Notes: generated by a model not told the origin, from the letters alone. Positions 23,930 through 35,950 are shown, counted from the first letter of the stretch. The stretch is 64,000 nt of DNA from Dryococelus australis (GCA_029891345.1 CM057009.1:308986666-309050665); one strand, 5' to 3'. Made by a program: numbers and translations.

Positions 23930-24990
23930 GCTAGATGTCTGGGAGTCGGCCTGGCAGGTATGTTGTGGGTCCGAGGCTCTTTACCACCTTGTACGGTCCT
24001 GTCTACTTCGGCGCCAAGCCCACACAGAAGTTGTGTCGGGCGGCCGACTGCAGATGTGCACGTATGTACACCTCCTACCCATTCGTCAGTGCTGGCAGGG
24101 GTCCCGTTTTCCTCACCCACTTCACCGCATATTGCTTCTGGCAGTGCTGCAGTTATTGTCAGTGGCATCATCGCCTCTCCTCCCATGCACCGCTGCTCTT
24201 TGTTGCACTGCTGTTCTCGACGGCGGGGCAAAGTTTTTCACTGGGCAGACTAAGATTCTGGCCAAGCAGAACATCCGCTGGTGATCTCCCTCTGGCAGTG
24301 TTCCCACGTCGGTGGAGAGTGAAGAGTTTGGCTGGCAGGTGTTGAGCCCAGGTCATGTGTTGCTCACCCACAGAAAGTCGCAACTGCATCTTCAGCTACT
24401 GGTTGTGATATTCTGAGGTGTTCGAACGCATGTGGTACACCGCGGTCTTTAACTGCTGTACTCCCCACCAGTTACACAGATCTCTCCATTTTCTACCCGT
24501 GAATTGCAGGCTGTTGCCCGTGAGCAACTCCTGCGGGAATCCCCATCACATGAAAAACTCACTTTCCATCATCTCTGTCACGTTGCCATCTCCTACACTA
24601 CTGATCACATAATATTCGACCCATCTTGAGTAATTGTCTGTAATCACTCAAATGAATCTCTTGCCGCCTGTTGTTTTTGGGTAAGGCCCCATCAGGTCAA
24701 GGCTGACGGTCTCGAATGGGCACTGTGGTATGCATGGCTGTTGTTGTTGTTCGTCGTCTGCCCTGCAGGCCTTAAACCTGTTACATCCCTTGCACTGCTG
24801 TACCCATTTTCGTGTGCATTGTGTCAAGTCGGGCCATAAAAAGTGGTCTTGTATATTGCGCATTGTCTGTTCAGCCCCTGGGTGTCCCACTACACTGCAT
24901 GCATTCACATACGAGACTATACATTTCCTGCACTCTTTTGGTACAAACAAGTGCCACTTATTCTTATTGTTGAGATCACATGTCTAGCCG
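23930..24990 (-). pseudogene. Gypsy element 1: integrase, broken
   Basis: On the minus strand after the RNase H comes the zinc-binding domain (HPGAEQTMRNIQDHFLWP, then CKGCNRFK) and the catalytic core, with SLDLMGPYPKTTGGKRFI, ITDNYSRWVE, WGFPQELL and QFTGRKWRDLCNWWGVQQLK. The third catalytic residue lies in the NTSEYHNQ block. The C-terminal part reads LFTLHRRGN, then SPADVLLGQN, and finally PYKVVKSLGPTTYLPGRL. Stops in the core (for example after KRFI) show decay. The integrase ends at about 23.93 kb and is followed at once by PolB gene A sequence, with no polypurine tract or 3' LTR. Integrase inserts the element's cDNA into the genome. Order PR-RT-RH-IN assigns it to Ty3/gypsy. Confidence 0.9.
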
Positions 24991-26430
24991 TCCATCTACG
25001 ACATGCCACTGTTCCATGTTTTCCATCACACATTTTTCTTTCTGCATTTGCGAAAATGCATATGTTTCTTGCACAATGATTAATTTCTTGCACAGGTCAG
25101 AAATTAGCTCGTCATTTGCCACGAGAGTTTCTTGATTCAGCTGGGCTTTCCGGAAAATTTCCTGTCCATCTGGCAGTAAGATTTCCTCACAATCTGTGGT
25201 GTCGCACACAATCAAACTCTCGCCTGGTGCACGAGCAAGTGTGTCTGCCAGCTCGTTCTCTTTACCAGGCACCTGTTCCACCACATAGTCGTATGCTTGG
25301 AGCATAAGTTCCCACCGGGTCAGTCTACTGCATGCTTCACGCATATTGTGAAGCCACACTAGGCACCTATTATCAGTGTCGAGGGTAAAGCGCTGATATT
25401 CCAGATAGACCCTGTATCGCTTAACTGCCCAGACCATGGCCAGACACTCGCGCTCATTGACATCATAGCGCCGTTTGGTTGCCGCTAACTTGGTGCTGGA
25501 AAATCGATTATATGTTTCTCTCCTGCCTCCCTGCACTGGTACAGTACTGCGCCTATGCTTCCTGGCTCGCAGCCCTCTGCAGGTACAGGTGGCATGTGGG
25601 GTTGTGCCAGGCTAAGGGGGGACACGCTTCAAAGCTTGCTTAAATGGCCTGGAATGCCTCCTCTGCTTCTTTTCCCCACACGAACCTCTTCTGCAGCAAC
25701 AGCAAGTCCGATAATGGCACTGTTATTGTGGCAAAATCCTTTATATGCTCGCTCAGCCAATTTACCAAGCTTGTCAATAATGCTCAACTGCTCTGGTGTG
25801 GGCATATTTCCAGACTTGTCAACAATATGGCCTAGGAACTCTATACTTGTCTGAGCAAGGTGGCATTTGTTGGCAGCACATATCAGTCCATTTATGGCAA
25901 GGCACTCTAAGACAATAGACAGATGGTGTAGGTGTTCCGCCCATCTTTCTGGCCACATGACAACGTCATCGAGATACACTGACGTGAAATCTCCTATTAG
26001 GCCATCTAATACTCTCTCCACCATTGATTGAATAGTTGCTGGTGCGCACTTGAGACCAAAAGGCATAGTGCAAAATTGGAAATGCCAGCCGTTCAGGGTC
26101 GTGAAGGCAGTTTTCTCATGTTCCTCCTGCCAGATTGGGATCTGTCAATAGCCCCTGCATAAATCCAAATATCACAAAACTTTGGTATTTTCTAAGGTAC
26201 TCAAGGTGTCCTTAGCACTTATATATGGCAGCAGTGCGCTATGTGTCACCTGATTGGTCGGATGGAAGTCAACACAAAAATACCACGACTCGTCTTTCTT
26301 TGGTGCTAGCATTACGGTGGAATTATATCTAATGCACATGGGCTCAATTAAACCATCTGTTAACATCTCGAGCACCTGCTCATGTATTATTTTTGCCTGA
26401 TGGGGAAAGTTACTGCTCGGACCGCAGTAG
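24976..26430 (-). pseudogene. Gypsy element 1: reverse transcriptase and RNase H, broken
   Basis: Minus-strand RT begins near 26.43 kb. It shows LTDGLIEP, STVMLAPKKDESWYFCVDFH (RT motif 2/3), MPFGLKCAPATIQSMVERVL (motif B), and the active site YLDDVVMW at about 25.96-25.98 kb with both Asp kept. FLGHIVDKSGN follows. RNase H is seen as GAVLYQ and then NERECLAMVWAVKRYR with LDTDNRCLVWL in a later frame (25.5-25.3 kb). Stops separate the RT palm from the start (near YLDLCRGY) and the RT from the RNase H, so it is not translated whole. It copies element RNA into DNA; domain order and sequence type are Ty3/gypsy. Confidence 0.92.
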
Positions 26431-26434
26431 ATAG

Positions 26435-28089
26435 GCTCGTCTTATATCAAAGGAATCTCGTGCTCAACAACTGTGGTTCTGAGTATGGCGTCATGTTTAC
26501 CAAAGAATGCTCTACATTCAGTTAATAAGTACTGGAAGGCTTCCTGATACACGCAAAATTTATGTTGAAAGTACTTTAAATGCACGTCCGGTGTACTATC
26601 TGCTAGCCTACAATCAATGTTGTACACAGTTCTTCTCTCTTTAGTGCCAAAATGAATATGACTAGCAGCTGTTTCCACGATTGTGTTCTGTTAACTTAAC
26701 CAGAGAATTCCAAGAATGGCTTCCTCAGTGATTTCGGCTGTTATTATTGCCTGCGTTTTTGTTTCAGTGTCACGTACTCTGACAGTTATGTCCGCTTGAC
26801 CCATTACTGCATTACACTTCTGTCCCGTAGCTAACTGTATTACATGGTCCGTGGAGATTAAATCACGTTTGTTTATCATCTGTGTTTGGGCGAAGTTGTG
26901 AGATGCAGCAGTATCTATCAGCACATGACACTTTTTACCATTGACACTGACAATAATTCGGATGAACCGGGCGTTGCTCCCATTCACCTGGTTTATAAGT
27001 GCTTGTTGTGAGGTTACGTCCAAGGTATCCTGTGTGACCGGGGTAAAGGTTGCTGGCTGTTTCCCTGCTGCTGTTGGGTTCCACCTTGTTGCTTGTGTAC
27101 GTGAGTGGTATTCTGACAATGACTTGGCCAGTGATATTGCTCACCCTTACAGTAACGACATGGAGTTGGTGGCAGTTTGCTTCTATCCCACTTCACAAAA
27201 TTTTCACACTGGATTTTCCTGCACGATCTGTGCTGTTGCGCGATTGTCCATCGCGACTGTCAGTTGTGGATTTACGTTCACTTACACCAACTGTCCCTAT
27301 TTGGGAGTGTCCGTACTCCCGTCACGCCTGTGTTCACCACTTTCACTTTTCACGTTGTTCCATCATGCTGCGCTGGGGTCGCAACGTGGTTGTGGTGCCA
27401 AGATTAGCGCTGCCCACATCAGCTCTTCCACCCTGTTATTCAGCAGTGATACCAAGGCTGCGCGGAACTTCTGGTCATGTCGTCTCTGCTACAACCTCCA
27501 GCAATTCGCACTCCAGTAGGTTCAGGTTGAACCGGCGAATAAGGTGTAACTTGCGGGTGAGGAAGGCTGTCAGCGGCTCGCCCTCTTGCTGCTCTTGTAG
27601 TGTCAGCTTACTCTGAGCTTGTATGGAGCCGAACGCCCGTAAAAACCCTGACCACATTAAACCAGTATGGTTGACAGATTTCCACCATTGTCGTGCACTG
27701 TTCTCATGCTGCCTCCCAATGCAGTTAGGCCACTTGTCCTTGTGAACACCATATCTTTGTAGACACGACTGACAGACGTGCAGGAAGTCCATAGGGTCTT
27801 CATTTGGTTTTCCTGAAAATGTTGGCAGGTTCTGGAATTTACTAGGGGTGGACCTAGGTATTGTTCCATTAGATTACGGTACAACGTTTGCTGTGACCTC
27901 TGGAGGCGAAGCACTGTAGCAGGGCCAGCTGTAGGCCATGTTCTGTCCGTATTGTGGTTGTTGTCGTGCTGCTGTTGACGGCGTGGTAACTGGAAACAAA
28001 ACTGTATGGTTGAGTAATGCGGGTTGTTGGAATGATAGTGGTTGGGGGTAGTTGTTAGTAGACTGGACTGGGAAAATTACGTTCGACAC
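26435..28089 (-). pseudogene. Gypsy element 1: gag and protease region, broken
   Basis: Reading down from 28.09 kb on the minus strand there is a Pro/Gln-rich N-terminal segment, then a capsid-like helical region (27.8-27.48 kb, with EQQEGEPLTAFLTRKLHLIR), then a nucleocapsid zinc knuckle CRYCKGEQYHWPSHC (about 27.1 kb; spacing C-x2-C-x5-H-x4-C, one residue longer than usual). The aspartic protease motif VLIDTAASHNF lies at about 26.9 kb. The region 26.68-26.44 kb links protease to RT (GTKERRTVYNIDCRLADS...). Frame changes between gag parts and stops mark it as decayed. Confidence 0.85.
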
Positions 28090-28109
28090 GTTAGGCAGGA
28101 ATGGTGTCG

Positions 28110-28790
28110 ACTGTCTGATCGGCGCTGTTGTTCGAACAGGAATCGCACGTGTGTGTTCCCTGGCCGTTCAGTCTACGCATGTGAACTGCCTCCCCTGGTT
28201 GCTGATGCTTTCTCGTAAAGTCCTGCATTGTGCGTGAATCCTCATCCCACAGCGGTGACACTGATAAATCACTCCTTCCGCTGCTCGTTCACACCCTGCT
28301 CATCTGCACGCTACCGCAACCTATTGTAACTCGGTGAAAACATTGCTCCAGTTATGCACTGTCCGGGTTTTGTGTATTCACTTCCGTTCACATATTGCAT
28401 TCGTACATGAGTCCCGAATTGGTTGCCGCTTCTGTTGGTTGAAGACACTCGCGATGTTTCTGTATCTGGCATCGTGCGCATGAAAAAATTGTGGTACCCT
28501 GTCCTGTGCACGTAACATTGGTGCATCAACTAGATCGGTTAAGAACTGAAAAATTCTTGTTTGCCACAATATTTATTTGATTCATGAGTCTCAAATTTTA
28601 ATAACTGCTGTTCACTGTTTATTTCGCATTTGTCCTCGGCACTGTTGATTATTGGACTGGACTTGCATGAGCAATCACACAGTTGGTATTTTCCCTCTTG
28701 TTTCATTCTGGTACCCATCTGCATAGGACATAAACATAGTCGACGCCATAGCAGTGTTGCGCTAGTGGGTGACTGGCAAGCCATGGTTTG
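28110..28790 (-). pseudogene. Gypsy element 1: upstream gag segment with Cys/His cluster
   Basis: Upstream of the gag core the minus strand keeps protein-like pieces. One runs from 28.78 to 28.54 kb (with CDCSCKSS and a long charged stretch). A second frame at 28.57-28.38 kb has FLTDLVDAPMLRAQDRVPQF. A third at about 28.33-28.22 kb contains a Cys/His cluster, AGCERAA then YQCHRCGMRIHAQC, like a PHD or related zinc finger. All are in different frames, so the gene is broken. I infer they belong to the element's first ORF because of position and orientation; a separate small gene is possible. Confidence 0.5.
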
Positions 28791-29902
28791 TGTTAGTAAA
28801 GAAACCCATGTGGACGCAGCGCGAGAGACGTGGGTCGCAGATGTGCGGCATTGTAGGGGAGGTGCACCACCCCTCTCTCAGCAGAGCCCTCCTGCGTGCG
28901 CAGAGAGGGCGATGACCAGCCGGCGTGCGGTATGGAAGCATCGCTCACACGCCCGCTGCTGCGATTGATACCCCGCTCAGCTGGATGGAGTGGGAGGTGG
29001 GTGACTTGACATCATGTCACCATCCCAAGATAGCTGCGCTCCTCCTCTGCGCCTCGTCCCTTGTCCACAATGGCTGCTACTCCTGTTGTTTGGTGCACTT
29101 TCTGACTGACTCCACGTGGTTGCATCCTGGGTGTCCTGCAGGCCCTTCTGTGTTGCTTTCCTGATGTTCCCACATTGCTGGTATTCAGGATAGCAGTTGG
29201 GAATACTTGCAGAGTTGAACAAATTTGAACTTTGGGGTCCGGGAAAAAGTCCAGTTTGACGAAAGTTGGTGGAAAGGTATGGTAATTAAGTTGGGCGCCA
29301 TTTTGACACCTGGCTGGATGTCTCCATGGCATGAAGAAATTAAAAAGGAGCATTTAAGCGGAAAATTTGATAACAGGTTATGATTTGCGCGGTGCCAGGC
29401 ATCGCCAGAGGCAGTGCCAGATTTGTAGAGCTGACTTTTGCTGATACTCTGGGTTGTGTCGCCAACGACCAAGGCCTTCCTTTCCTGGCTCCTTGGAGAA
29501 TGATTAATAAAACCTGAATGTAGAACTTCGTGGTCTCTCAGGGTGGACCACATGCCACATTAATTAAATACGTGGAAATAATGAAGTACAAAACCCTCAT
29601 GAATAAAACACGTAGAATACATATTTGAGAAATGGCAGGAAATGAGGGTCCTATGCCCTTATGTGACTTGAGGCATAGACGGAATTAAACACACACTTTC
29701 CTGAGTCATGGTATTTATTTGTCCATAACTTTACACAATCCTCTCGGGAACAACTTAACATTGGTATCGAACTCAGACCTGTTGGTGATGGTTAAACTGC
29801 TAAAATGCCATGTGGACTACACAATGGTTAATTGAACAACAAAGCTACCGGTGATGATGCAAACCAACCGGGAGTGCAGAGGTTTTGTCCCAGGTGGCAG
29901 AA
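28791..29902. other. Leader of gypsy element 1, non-coding
   Basis: Lies between the element's 5' LTR and its first ORF. GC-rich patches at 28.8-29.2 kb create overlapping ORFs on both strands with no motif. No other gene seen. Confidence 0.4.
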
Positions 29903-30086
29903 TGTAATTAGGTCCGGGTAAATTAGTGTCTATTAAAAGTTAAAAATGATTGGTAACAGAAGTTGTATGCCACCTGGGCACACGTGATGTGAGACACGAC
30001 GACATGACTCACCCCTCCAGCTGCAGAACGTTGACTAGTTTGGTGTGCGGATGCAAGGACCGCCAGTGGCGGGCACAGTAATTACA
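29903..30086 (-). repeat. Gypsy element 1: 5' LTR
   Basis: On the minus strand this 184-bp block starts TGTAATTACTG and ends GGACCTAATTACA, the TG...CA form of an LTR with inverted ends. It sits at the right distance upstream of gag in the same orientation. After it, on the minus strand, TTCTGCCACCTGGGAC could be the primer site region. No second copy is found near 23.9 kb, where the 3' LTR should be. Confidence 0.6.
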
Positions 30087-31280
30087 TGTTCTCCTTACAA
30101 ATCTGAGCTTAAAGTCAAACTTTCAAGGAAGGGCAAAGTACAAGGAGAGAAAGCAAATAATGAGATATTACTGGATAAAAAACTAAAGAAATATTGAACG
30201 ACAAGTGTGAGAGAATTAAGGTTATGAGAACAGCAGGGAACGTAAAATTAACAAAGACTACATCGGAAGAGATTTAGAGCTTAGATAGAGACAGAGATTT
30301 ATATTGCGGCTACTTCTAAACCCAGTATAATGAAGGATGGGTGTTGTGTAGATGTTTCTACATATGTGGCCACTGCTCCTGTGCTAGAGAAGAAGATGAA
30401 GATATGAACTGTATTTTGTTTGAGAATATTGTAAGCAAGGTTGAAAGATTCATTCTTGTGAAAACTTACTTTTAACAAACTGAAATGGAACTTTAATCAT
30501 TATAGGCATCTGGACTTTTTTGTTTATATTGCCATTGGACGTTAGTTGTAGAATGTCTCTTTTATTGTTTGCTTTATTTTTAATTAATCATTTTTAAGAT
30601 CTTGCAAATAATAATACTTAAATTTGCTTGTCATAACACAATTTTTTTTATATTACACACAATGAAGTTACTCTGTATTTTGAGATAAAAATTTGTAAAA
30701 CTAACTTATAATATATTTCGAATCATACACCATCTCCCCCAAACAAGCATCCAATATTACCCCATTGGTCATTGTAAGATGGGATAATTTCCACTCTCTT
30801 AACCAATGTAAAAAATAAAAATTTTTTTTTTGGTCATTCCCAGCTTACCACGTTTCTCCCTGATTCTAACTCATATAGACCACAAAGTAAATATTATTAA
30901 TCAGCAAACTTAATATATATATATCAAAGTTTAGAATACCTTATAATGCAGTCCTGAAGCATAAATCGCAGCACAAAACCATTCTAGTGATAACCGATTT
31001 CTTTGTGAACGATCTAAGCATGTTTGACCTGGGGTAATTTTTCCAAGTATTGATTCAAAAAGTGTGAAGTCGACGTGAATGGCCTATAATAAAGGCAGGT
31101 CCCAGGCTAGTAAATATATCGTTACAATTGGATGAATGGAAATTAAATGGTGTGAGACGGGGGTTGTAACTAATTTTGTTGGCAATAAACTGTGTTTTAA
31201 GCACATCATAATCGATAACTTATCAAAATATAATGTAAAAGAACTCTTCGTTGAAGTAAAATACAAGAATTATGTGAATG
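30087..31280. other. Gene-free stretch
   Basis: AT-rich sequence without a supportable gene. A short TA run lies near 30914-30924. Confidence 0.4.
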
Positions 31281-32900
31281 TTCCAGGTCCTTTACAGACC
31301 GCTTAACAATACCGAGAACCATCCTACTTTGAACTGGCTATTGAATGCTTAACTTGCAAATATAATTATATAATAGTGGTAGGTTATTTCAAGACTAGCG
31401 TACTGAAAAATTATAATACCGATGTGAAATACTTAGCTAATATTTTACAAATATCTGAACTTACGGACAAATTCGTCTACGAAAACGCGTAATATATCTC
31501 ACCATTGTTAAAAATTTTAACAAAATGCATGACACAGGTCAATACGGACTTTTGGGCCTTACAGAACATAATCTAGTTCACTTAACTTACTTAAGTTCTC
31601 AAAACCCCGTAATGTTCATAAATTAATTCGCGACTATCATCAGATGGTCTCAGTTATTTATACGAGATCTGATAAACCTCACATGGCCTCTATAGTGTTA
31701 GACGCTAATACAATCTGTAAAATAAAATAGGGGAACAACATTACTATCGCGGAACTATTCTATAGATACACACTTAACAAATTTGTAAGGTACAAAACCC
31801 GCAACGCTCCATGGATGATACTGATGTAAGTAAGAAATTGAAGAACGAAATTAGGCAAAGAAAAAATAATTATATAAAACCAAAGACAAGATAACCAAGT
31901 CCTTTTTATAGTTTTACATAATAGTGTTAAGTATTGCATATACGTTAAGCCTTACTAGAATATTTCATATGATTCCTGGATACACCTTGTTACGGACGGA
32001 TCAGGATAGCTAACCTGATTGCTGCACCGAACACGGAAACCAGGATAAGGACGGCGGTCCTTTTGAATAACAGGAATGTTGTTTAATCAACATGGGCCTG
32101 ATATTAAGTCGGGCAGAGCAGCGGAAAGTGTCTTACCTCGTTGAGTCGCCACCGAATGAAGATGAAGAGAGAATGAATGTTGCGTCTGCCGTAGGCGAGA
32201 ATGATACCAGCCGTCGGCAACACTAGCAAGGTGAACACGTTCCTAACAGAATTAAAATAGAGCCGTGGCTGTAACTCTTTAAAGTTTATAATAATTAATT
32301 TACTTTCAGCTCTCACGAGTTGGTAATAAAGTTAAATTTAGAGAGAGTTATGTTAATTATTTTATATAACGAATATTTAAGATGTGGAGTTTTGAATTAA
32401 GATAATTAAGTGCCGCCTGTGAGCTATGTCTTCCCCAAGCCAAATGGAAGTAATTTGCCCCTTCTTAATTAATAGGGCATAACAACCTGCTATCATGTTC
32501 CTGAGAAACAGTCGGGTTTTGATCTGGAACTAAGTCAGTCAACGAATGCACAATTTATAAATTCATTAGTACTGAAAAAACGAATGTCATGAATATACAA
32601 ATGATATAATTATGCACTTCATTTTGTTCTCCCATATTAACACATATGCATCTACGTCTTGCGATATTCAGCCTTCCTTGGACAATGAAGCGGTTCTAAA
32701 ACTATCCCTGTTGTAATAACAAAATTCCAACCTGAAAGAATATAAGAATCTGCGACCGATTAGTATTCTTCCTGCATCGTCAAAATTAACTGAAAACTTT
32801 GGTTAAGGACAGTTAGTCTCGTACACAGAAAGAGAAAATCTTGCGTATGAGAAGCAATCGGACTTCTGATCTGGGTATAGTATAAATATCAAGGGAAAAA
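31281..32900 (+). pseudogene. LINE ORF2 remnants (endonuclease and RT pieces)
   Basis: Plus-strand fragments: YIIVVGYFKTSVLKN near 31.37 kb matches the IIVGDFN..L core of an apurinic-type endonuclease (its Asp is replaced). RNAPWMILM near 31.8 kb matches the APWM linker. KNLRPISILPASSK at about 32.74-32.78 kb matches the NYRPISILP RT motif. QSDFxSGYS near 32.87 kb and QSGF near 32.51 kb match the Q.GFR..HST motif twice, which suggests two overlapping copies or a duplication. A block at about 31.97-32.45 kb has no match and may be a later insertion. It is inactive. It is a different LINE from the one at 13.7-16.5 kb, judging by the endonuclease sequence. Confidence 0.62.
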
Positions 32901-32914
32901 TTTGTGAATTCAGT

Positions 32915-33780
32915 GTCAGCAGAACTTCACAGACTCACAGAGACATATCACCCACAGGCAAATGGCCTTGTCGAACGCCAAAATCGAATGATAAAAAATT
33001 GACTGCTGAAAATTTTGCTGGAAAATAATACCACGATTGGCCTAGTGCCATCCAAGGAGTGTTGTTGCATACAGATGCAGTAAGCATAGTTCAACTGGCT
33101 ACTCCCCATTTTTCCTGTTATATCAAAGGGAGCCTATATTTCCAGTTGACACATTAAATGAAGACTTGAGACAAAATGACAAAGAAATTTGTGCACCAGA
33201 AAGTTTAAATTAATTAGTTGACACTGAATAACTCAAAAAATATGACCTCTATTCTGGCCACGAGGAAGAAAGTGGATTCGTTGTCACCGAATATATAAAA
33301 CAGTCGCAAGAAAAACGGCGTGATATGTATGACAAAAGACACGAAATACAGAATAGTAGAATAGGAGTCGGTGACAAAGTTTTGGTGAAAAATGTGCGGC
33401 GAGATGATAGGAAGGGAGGGTGATGCGATAGACCATGGACTGGCCAATACATTGTGGTGGCTATAACTCGCCATGGATTATTCGAGCTACAAAATGTTAA
33501 TACTGGCAGTATTGTTAAGCGAAAGCACAACATTTCACATTTGAAGACGTTCTTGAAAAGAACGTCGTACTCTGACCAGTCTGAGGATGAGCCATTGAAT
33601 ATATTTGACTAGCTCAAAAACACAGCTGACTTTCAAATTATAGATGTGATCAATCAGGAAAACCAGAGTCGCGTTTTCTTTCTTATTGAAAACAACTGGC
33701 AAGAAGTACAAATTATTTGGCATTTTTTTCCAACAGCAGATGAAAGTGTTTCATCAATCCAAAGATTTAGGTGTTCCCAA
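32915..33780 (+). pseudogene. Retroelement integrase, 3' part, broken
   Basis: From about 32.93 kb: TETYHPQANGLVERQNRMIK is the part of an integrase core containing the third catalytic Glu (in GLVERQN). Then comes a degraded stretch and, from about 33.29 kb, a well-kept C-terminal domain: KQSQEKRRDMYDKRHE, then IGVGDKVLVKN, then PWTGQYIVVAITRHGLFELQ, VKRKHNISHLKTFL. This is of the Ty3/gypsy or GIN/Ginger type. One stop interrupts the domain at 33421. The 5' part of the integrase and any RT are absent. The frame continues toward an OTU-like segment. Confidence 0.8.
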
Positions 33781-34080
33781 AGAAATGCATCAAACCATGG
33801 CTAATGGTAATTGTTGATTTCGGTGTATATCGTTTGTTATATCTGGAACTGAGAAGTATCACTTGATACTACGGTCACGTATTGTTACATTCATTTCGCT
33901 AAACGAAGACAGATTAAGTGTCTTACAGGAAGGGGTGATAGATTATATTTGTAGAACCGAAATGTTCAATGACAAATTTTGGGCAACTGAGGTAGAGCTG
34001 TTTTCCACTGCCATAATGCTTCAAACTAACATTTATGTGTCCTGTAAAAATAGAGATTCAATGCTAATTCAATGAAATTC
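33781..34080 (+). pseudogene. OTU-family cysteine protease-like domain downstream of the integrase
   Basis: The reading starts ANGNC near 33.80 kb, matching the DGNC(L/F)FR catalytic signature of OTU proteases. The Cys is kept, the Asp is replaced by Asn, and a TGA follows the Cys directly. It continues FRCISFVISGTEK, RIVTFISLNEDRLSVLQEGV, WATEVELFSTAIMLQTNIYV, which match the helices and strands of OTU domains. The His of the active site would lie beyond 34.07 kb and is not found. OTU proteases remove ubiquitin. Retroelement polyproteins with a C-terminal OTU domain are known in animals, I believe; here the link to the integrase is by position and orientation. Confidence 0.72.
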
Positions 34081-35033
34081 AATGCTAATAGTCAAATTGG
34101 TTGTAAAACTTCAGAACCTATAGATCAATTTATGTACATTACAAACACCAATCTCACTATGATGCAGTATTGTGTGTAACAGGCTGCAAAGCGTAAAACT
34201 ATTTCGTGCTTGTTGTTCAGTAGATTTTATAATGCCCAGAGGTACAATTTGCTATGCATAAATATATTCAGCCTACTTTCTGAAGGAAGGTAGGAAGGTT
34301 TATCAGATAACCTCTCCTGCTTGTGATTTATGTGTATGTGTGTGTTCTTGTGTGCAGTGTGTGCAGCTGCCTGTGTTTCCCCAAACCAATTTTTGAAAGC
34401 ATGGACCTATTTTTACCAAACTCGGTACGCTTATAGAGCTTTGAAATGACACTTCACTTTCATGCTCTTGGACCATTTAGTGCAGTTATTTTCAAAATGA
34501 TAGCCATTTTTAATTCGTGGTTACTATGTCGAATATCAGGAACAATACTACCAATTCGAACTAAGTTTGATGTGTAAACAGAACGCATTGTCGCAAATAA
34601 ATTTCCAAAAAATTGTCAACAGTGAATCGCCATTTTCAAAGATAGTGGCAAAGAGAAAATGTCTCAGCATCCACTCAACCAATACCTATCAAATTTGGTT
34701 TGCAAGTAGTACAATGATAATCAACTTAACGTTAAAGTAGAGCAATTGCCTTTGGAGCACTGCACCCGACTATACAAGCTGAAGAACTCATAAAAAAGTA
34801 TTACAGGTGCCATCAAAATTATCAGAAAAATGTGATTTATGCTGTATCTGAAATAAGAATGTATATATTTTGCAAAATTATAACATATTTTACCAAAATA
34901 TAATTTTTAATGTAAAAAATTAATTTATTAAAAGAGTTCGCATTTTAACCAAATTGAAACACATTTCCAATTTGGATGCTTCAGAAAGTCGAATTTACAA
35001 GAAAATCTTCTTCAAGATTGATTGTCATAATAT
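34081..35033. other. Gene-free stretch
   Basis: No supported gene. A GT-rich run lies near 34.33-34.37 kb and the rest is AT-rich. Confidence 0.4.
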
Positions 35034-35950
35034 TGTTACAATTTCTCTCTATAAATTAAGTGGGCTAAACTAAGTTCATTAAGGGTGGAAGTCTTAACTA
35101 AATAAAAGTGTTAACTATAATTTCCTAATTATATTTACAATAACTACAAGCTAAATTCTCTCAACTCAACATCGTATTATACATTTGTATCACTTAATGA
35201 CTCCAATTAATACAATTTTTTGAATTACCACAAAAAATCAATGAAATTAAATAATTAAAAATCAGTCCCAATATACAGTGTATCAACCGATTCAATTATT
35301 TAATAAATTATACGTCGATATTTGACAGTTCCAATATTTACAATAAAATCCGTATTGCATGTCCATTCAGTCCCACCTTATTTCAGTCCATGTCCCGCCA
35401 GTCCGCAATGTTACTAGAGTTCTCCGAGTGCCCTCATGCACAGTAGGCTTCACTTGTCGGTTTCACACCCTCTCGTCCATTCACACCACGAACACCTCGT
35501 CCGCATCGCACCACACTTTTCTTCGCGCCCGCACTCGGCTAGATTGCTTTAGCCAAAGACTGCTGGCCGCTGGACCGCGGCAGTATATATAGTGTCGTAG
35601 GCCATCACCCAGAATTTTCTTTAACTCACGCTGCGCCGAGCGTCCTAATTCCCAGAATATTCGTAAGCCTCCTACAGGTGTCGCCTTCTTCAGCAGGGGA
35701 GGAGGAAGGCCTGTGATGCCAGCCAGTCTCACCGGAATATTCTTGTGTCTCCTGTCGGCTTCTTCAGCGGGGGAAGGGGGGACTGTGGCGTAAGCAAGTC
35801 TCGCCGCTGTCAGTTATTCACCAGCTTCCCACAATTGGGGCAACCATGCAGCAAGCTCGTCTTTCCAAGAACAGGGGAGGAGATGAGGTGATTCACTCCA
35901 GGCCACGTATTACGAGAGCTGATGGCAGGTGCTATGTACAGCCCATAATG
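35034..35950 (-). repeat. Gypsy element 2: 3' LTR
   Basis: On the minus strand a G-rich tract (AAGTAGGGGGCAT) follows the integrase and marks the polypurine tract. The LTR then starts TTATGGGCTGTACATAGC, with the usual leading TG changed to CA, and runs to GTAACA at 35034. Inside are a TATATATA promoter-like box near 35.59 kb and a GC-rich segment downstream of it. The length, about 917 bp, is reasonable for this class. The left flank could not be tested for a target duplication because the other LTR is absent. Confidence 0.62.

Noticed and set aside
23899-24345. Several overlapping ORFs of 110-136 codons on both strands
   Set aside because: They overlie the gypsy integrase C-terminal region; only the minus-strand integrase frames have recognisable motifs.
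26941-27616. Plus-strand ORFs of 192 and 188 codons
   Set aside because: They are antisense to the gypsy gag zinc-knuckle and protease region and have no motif of their own.
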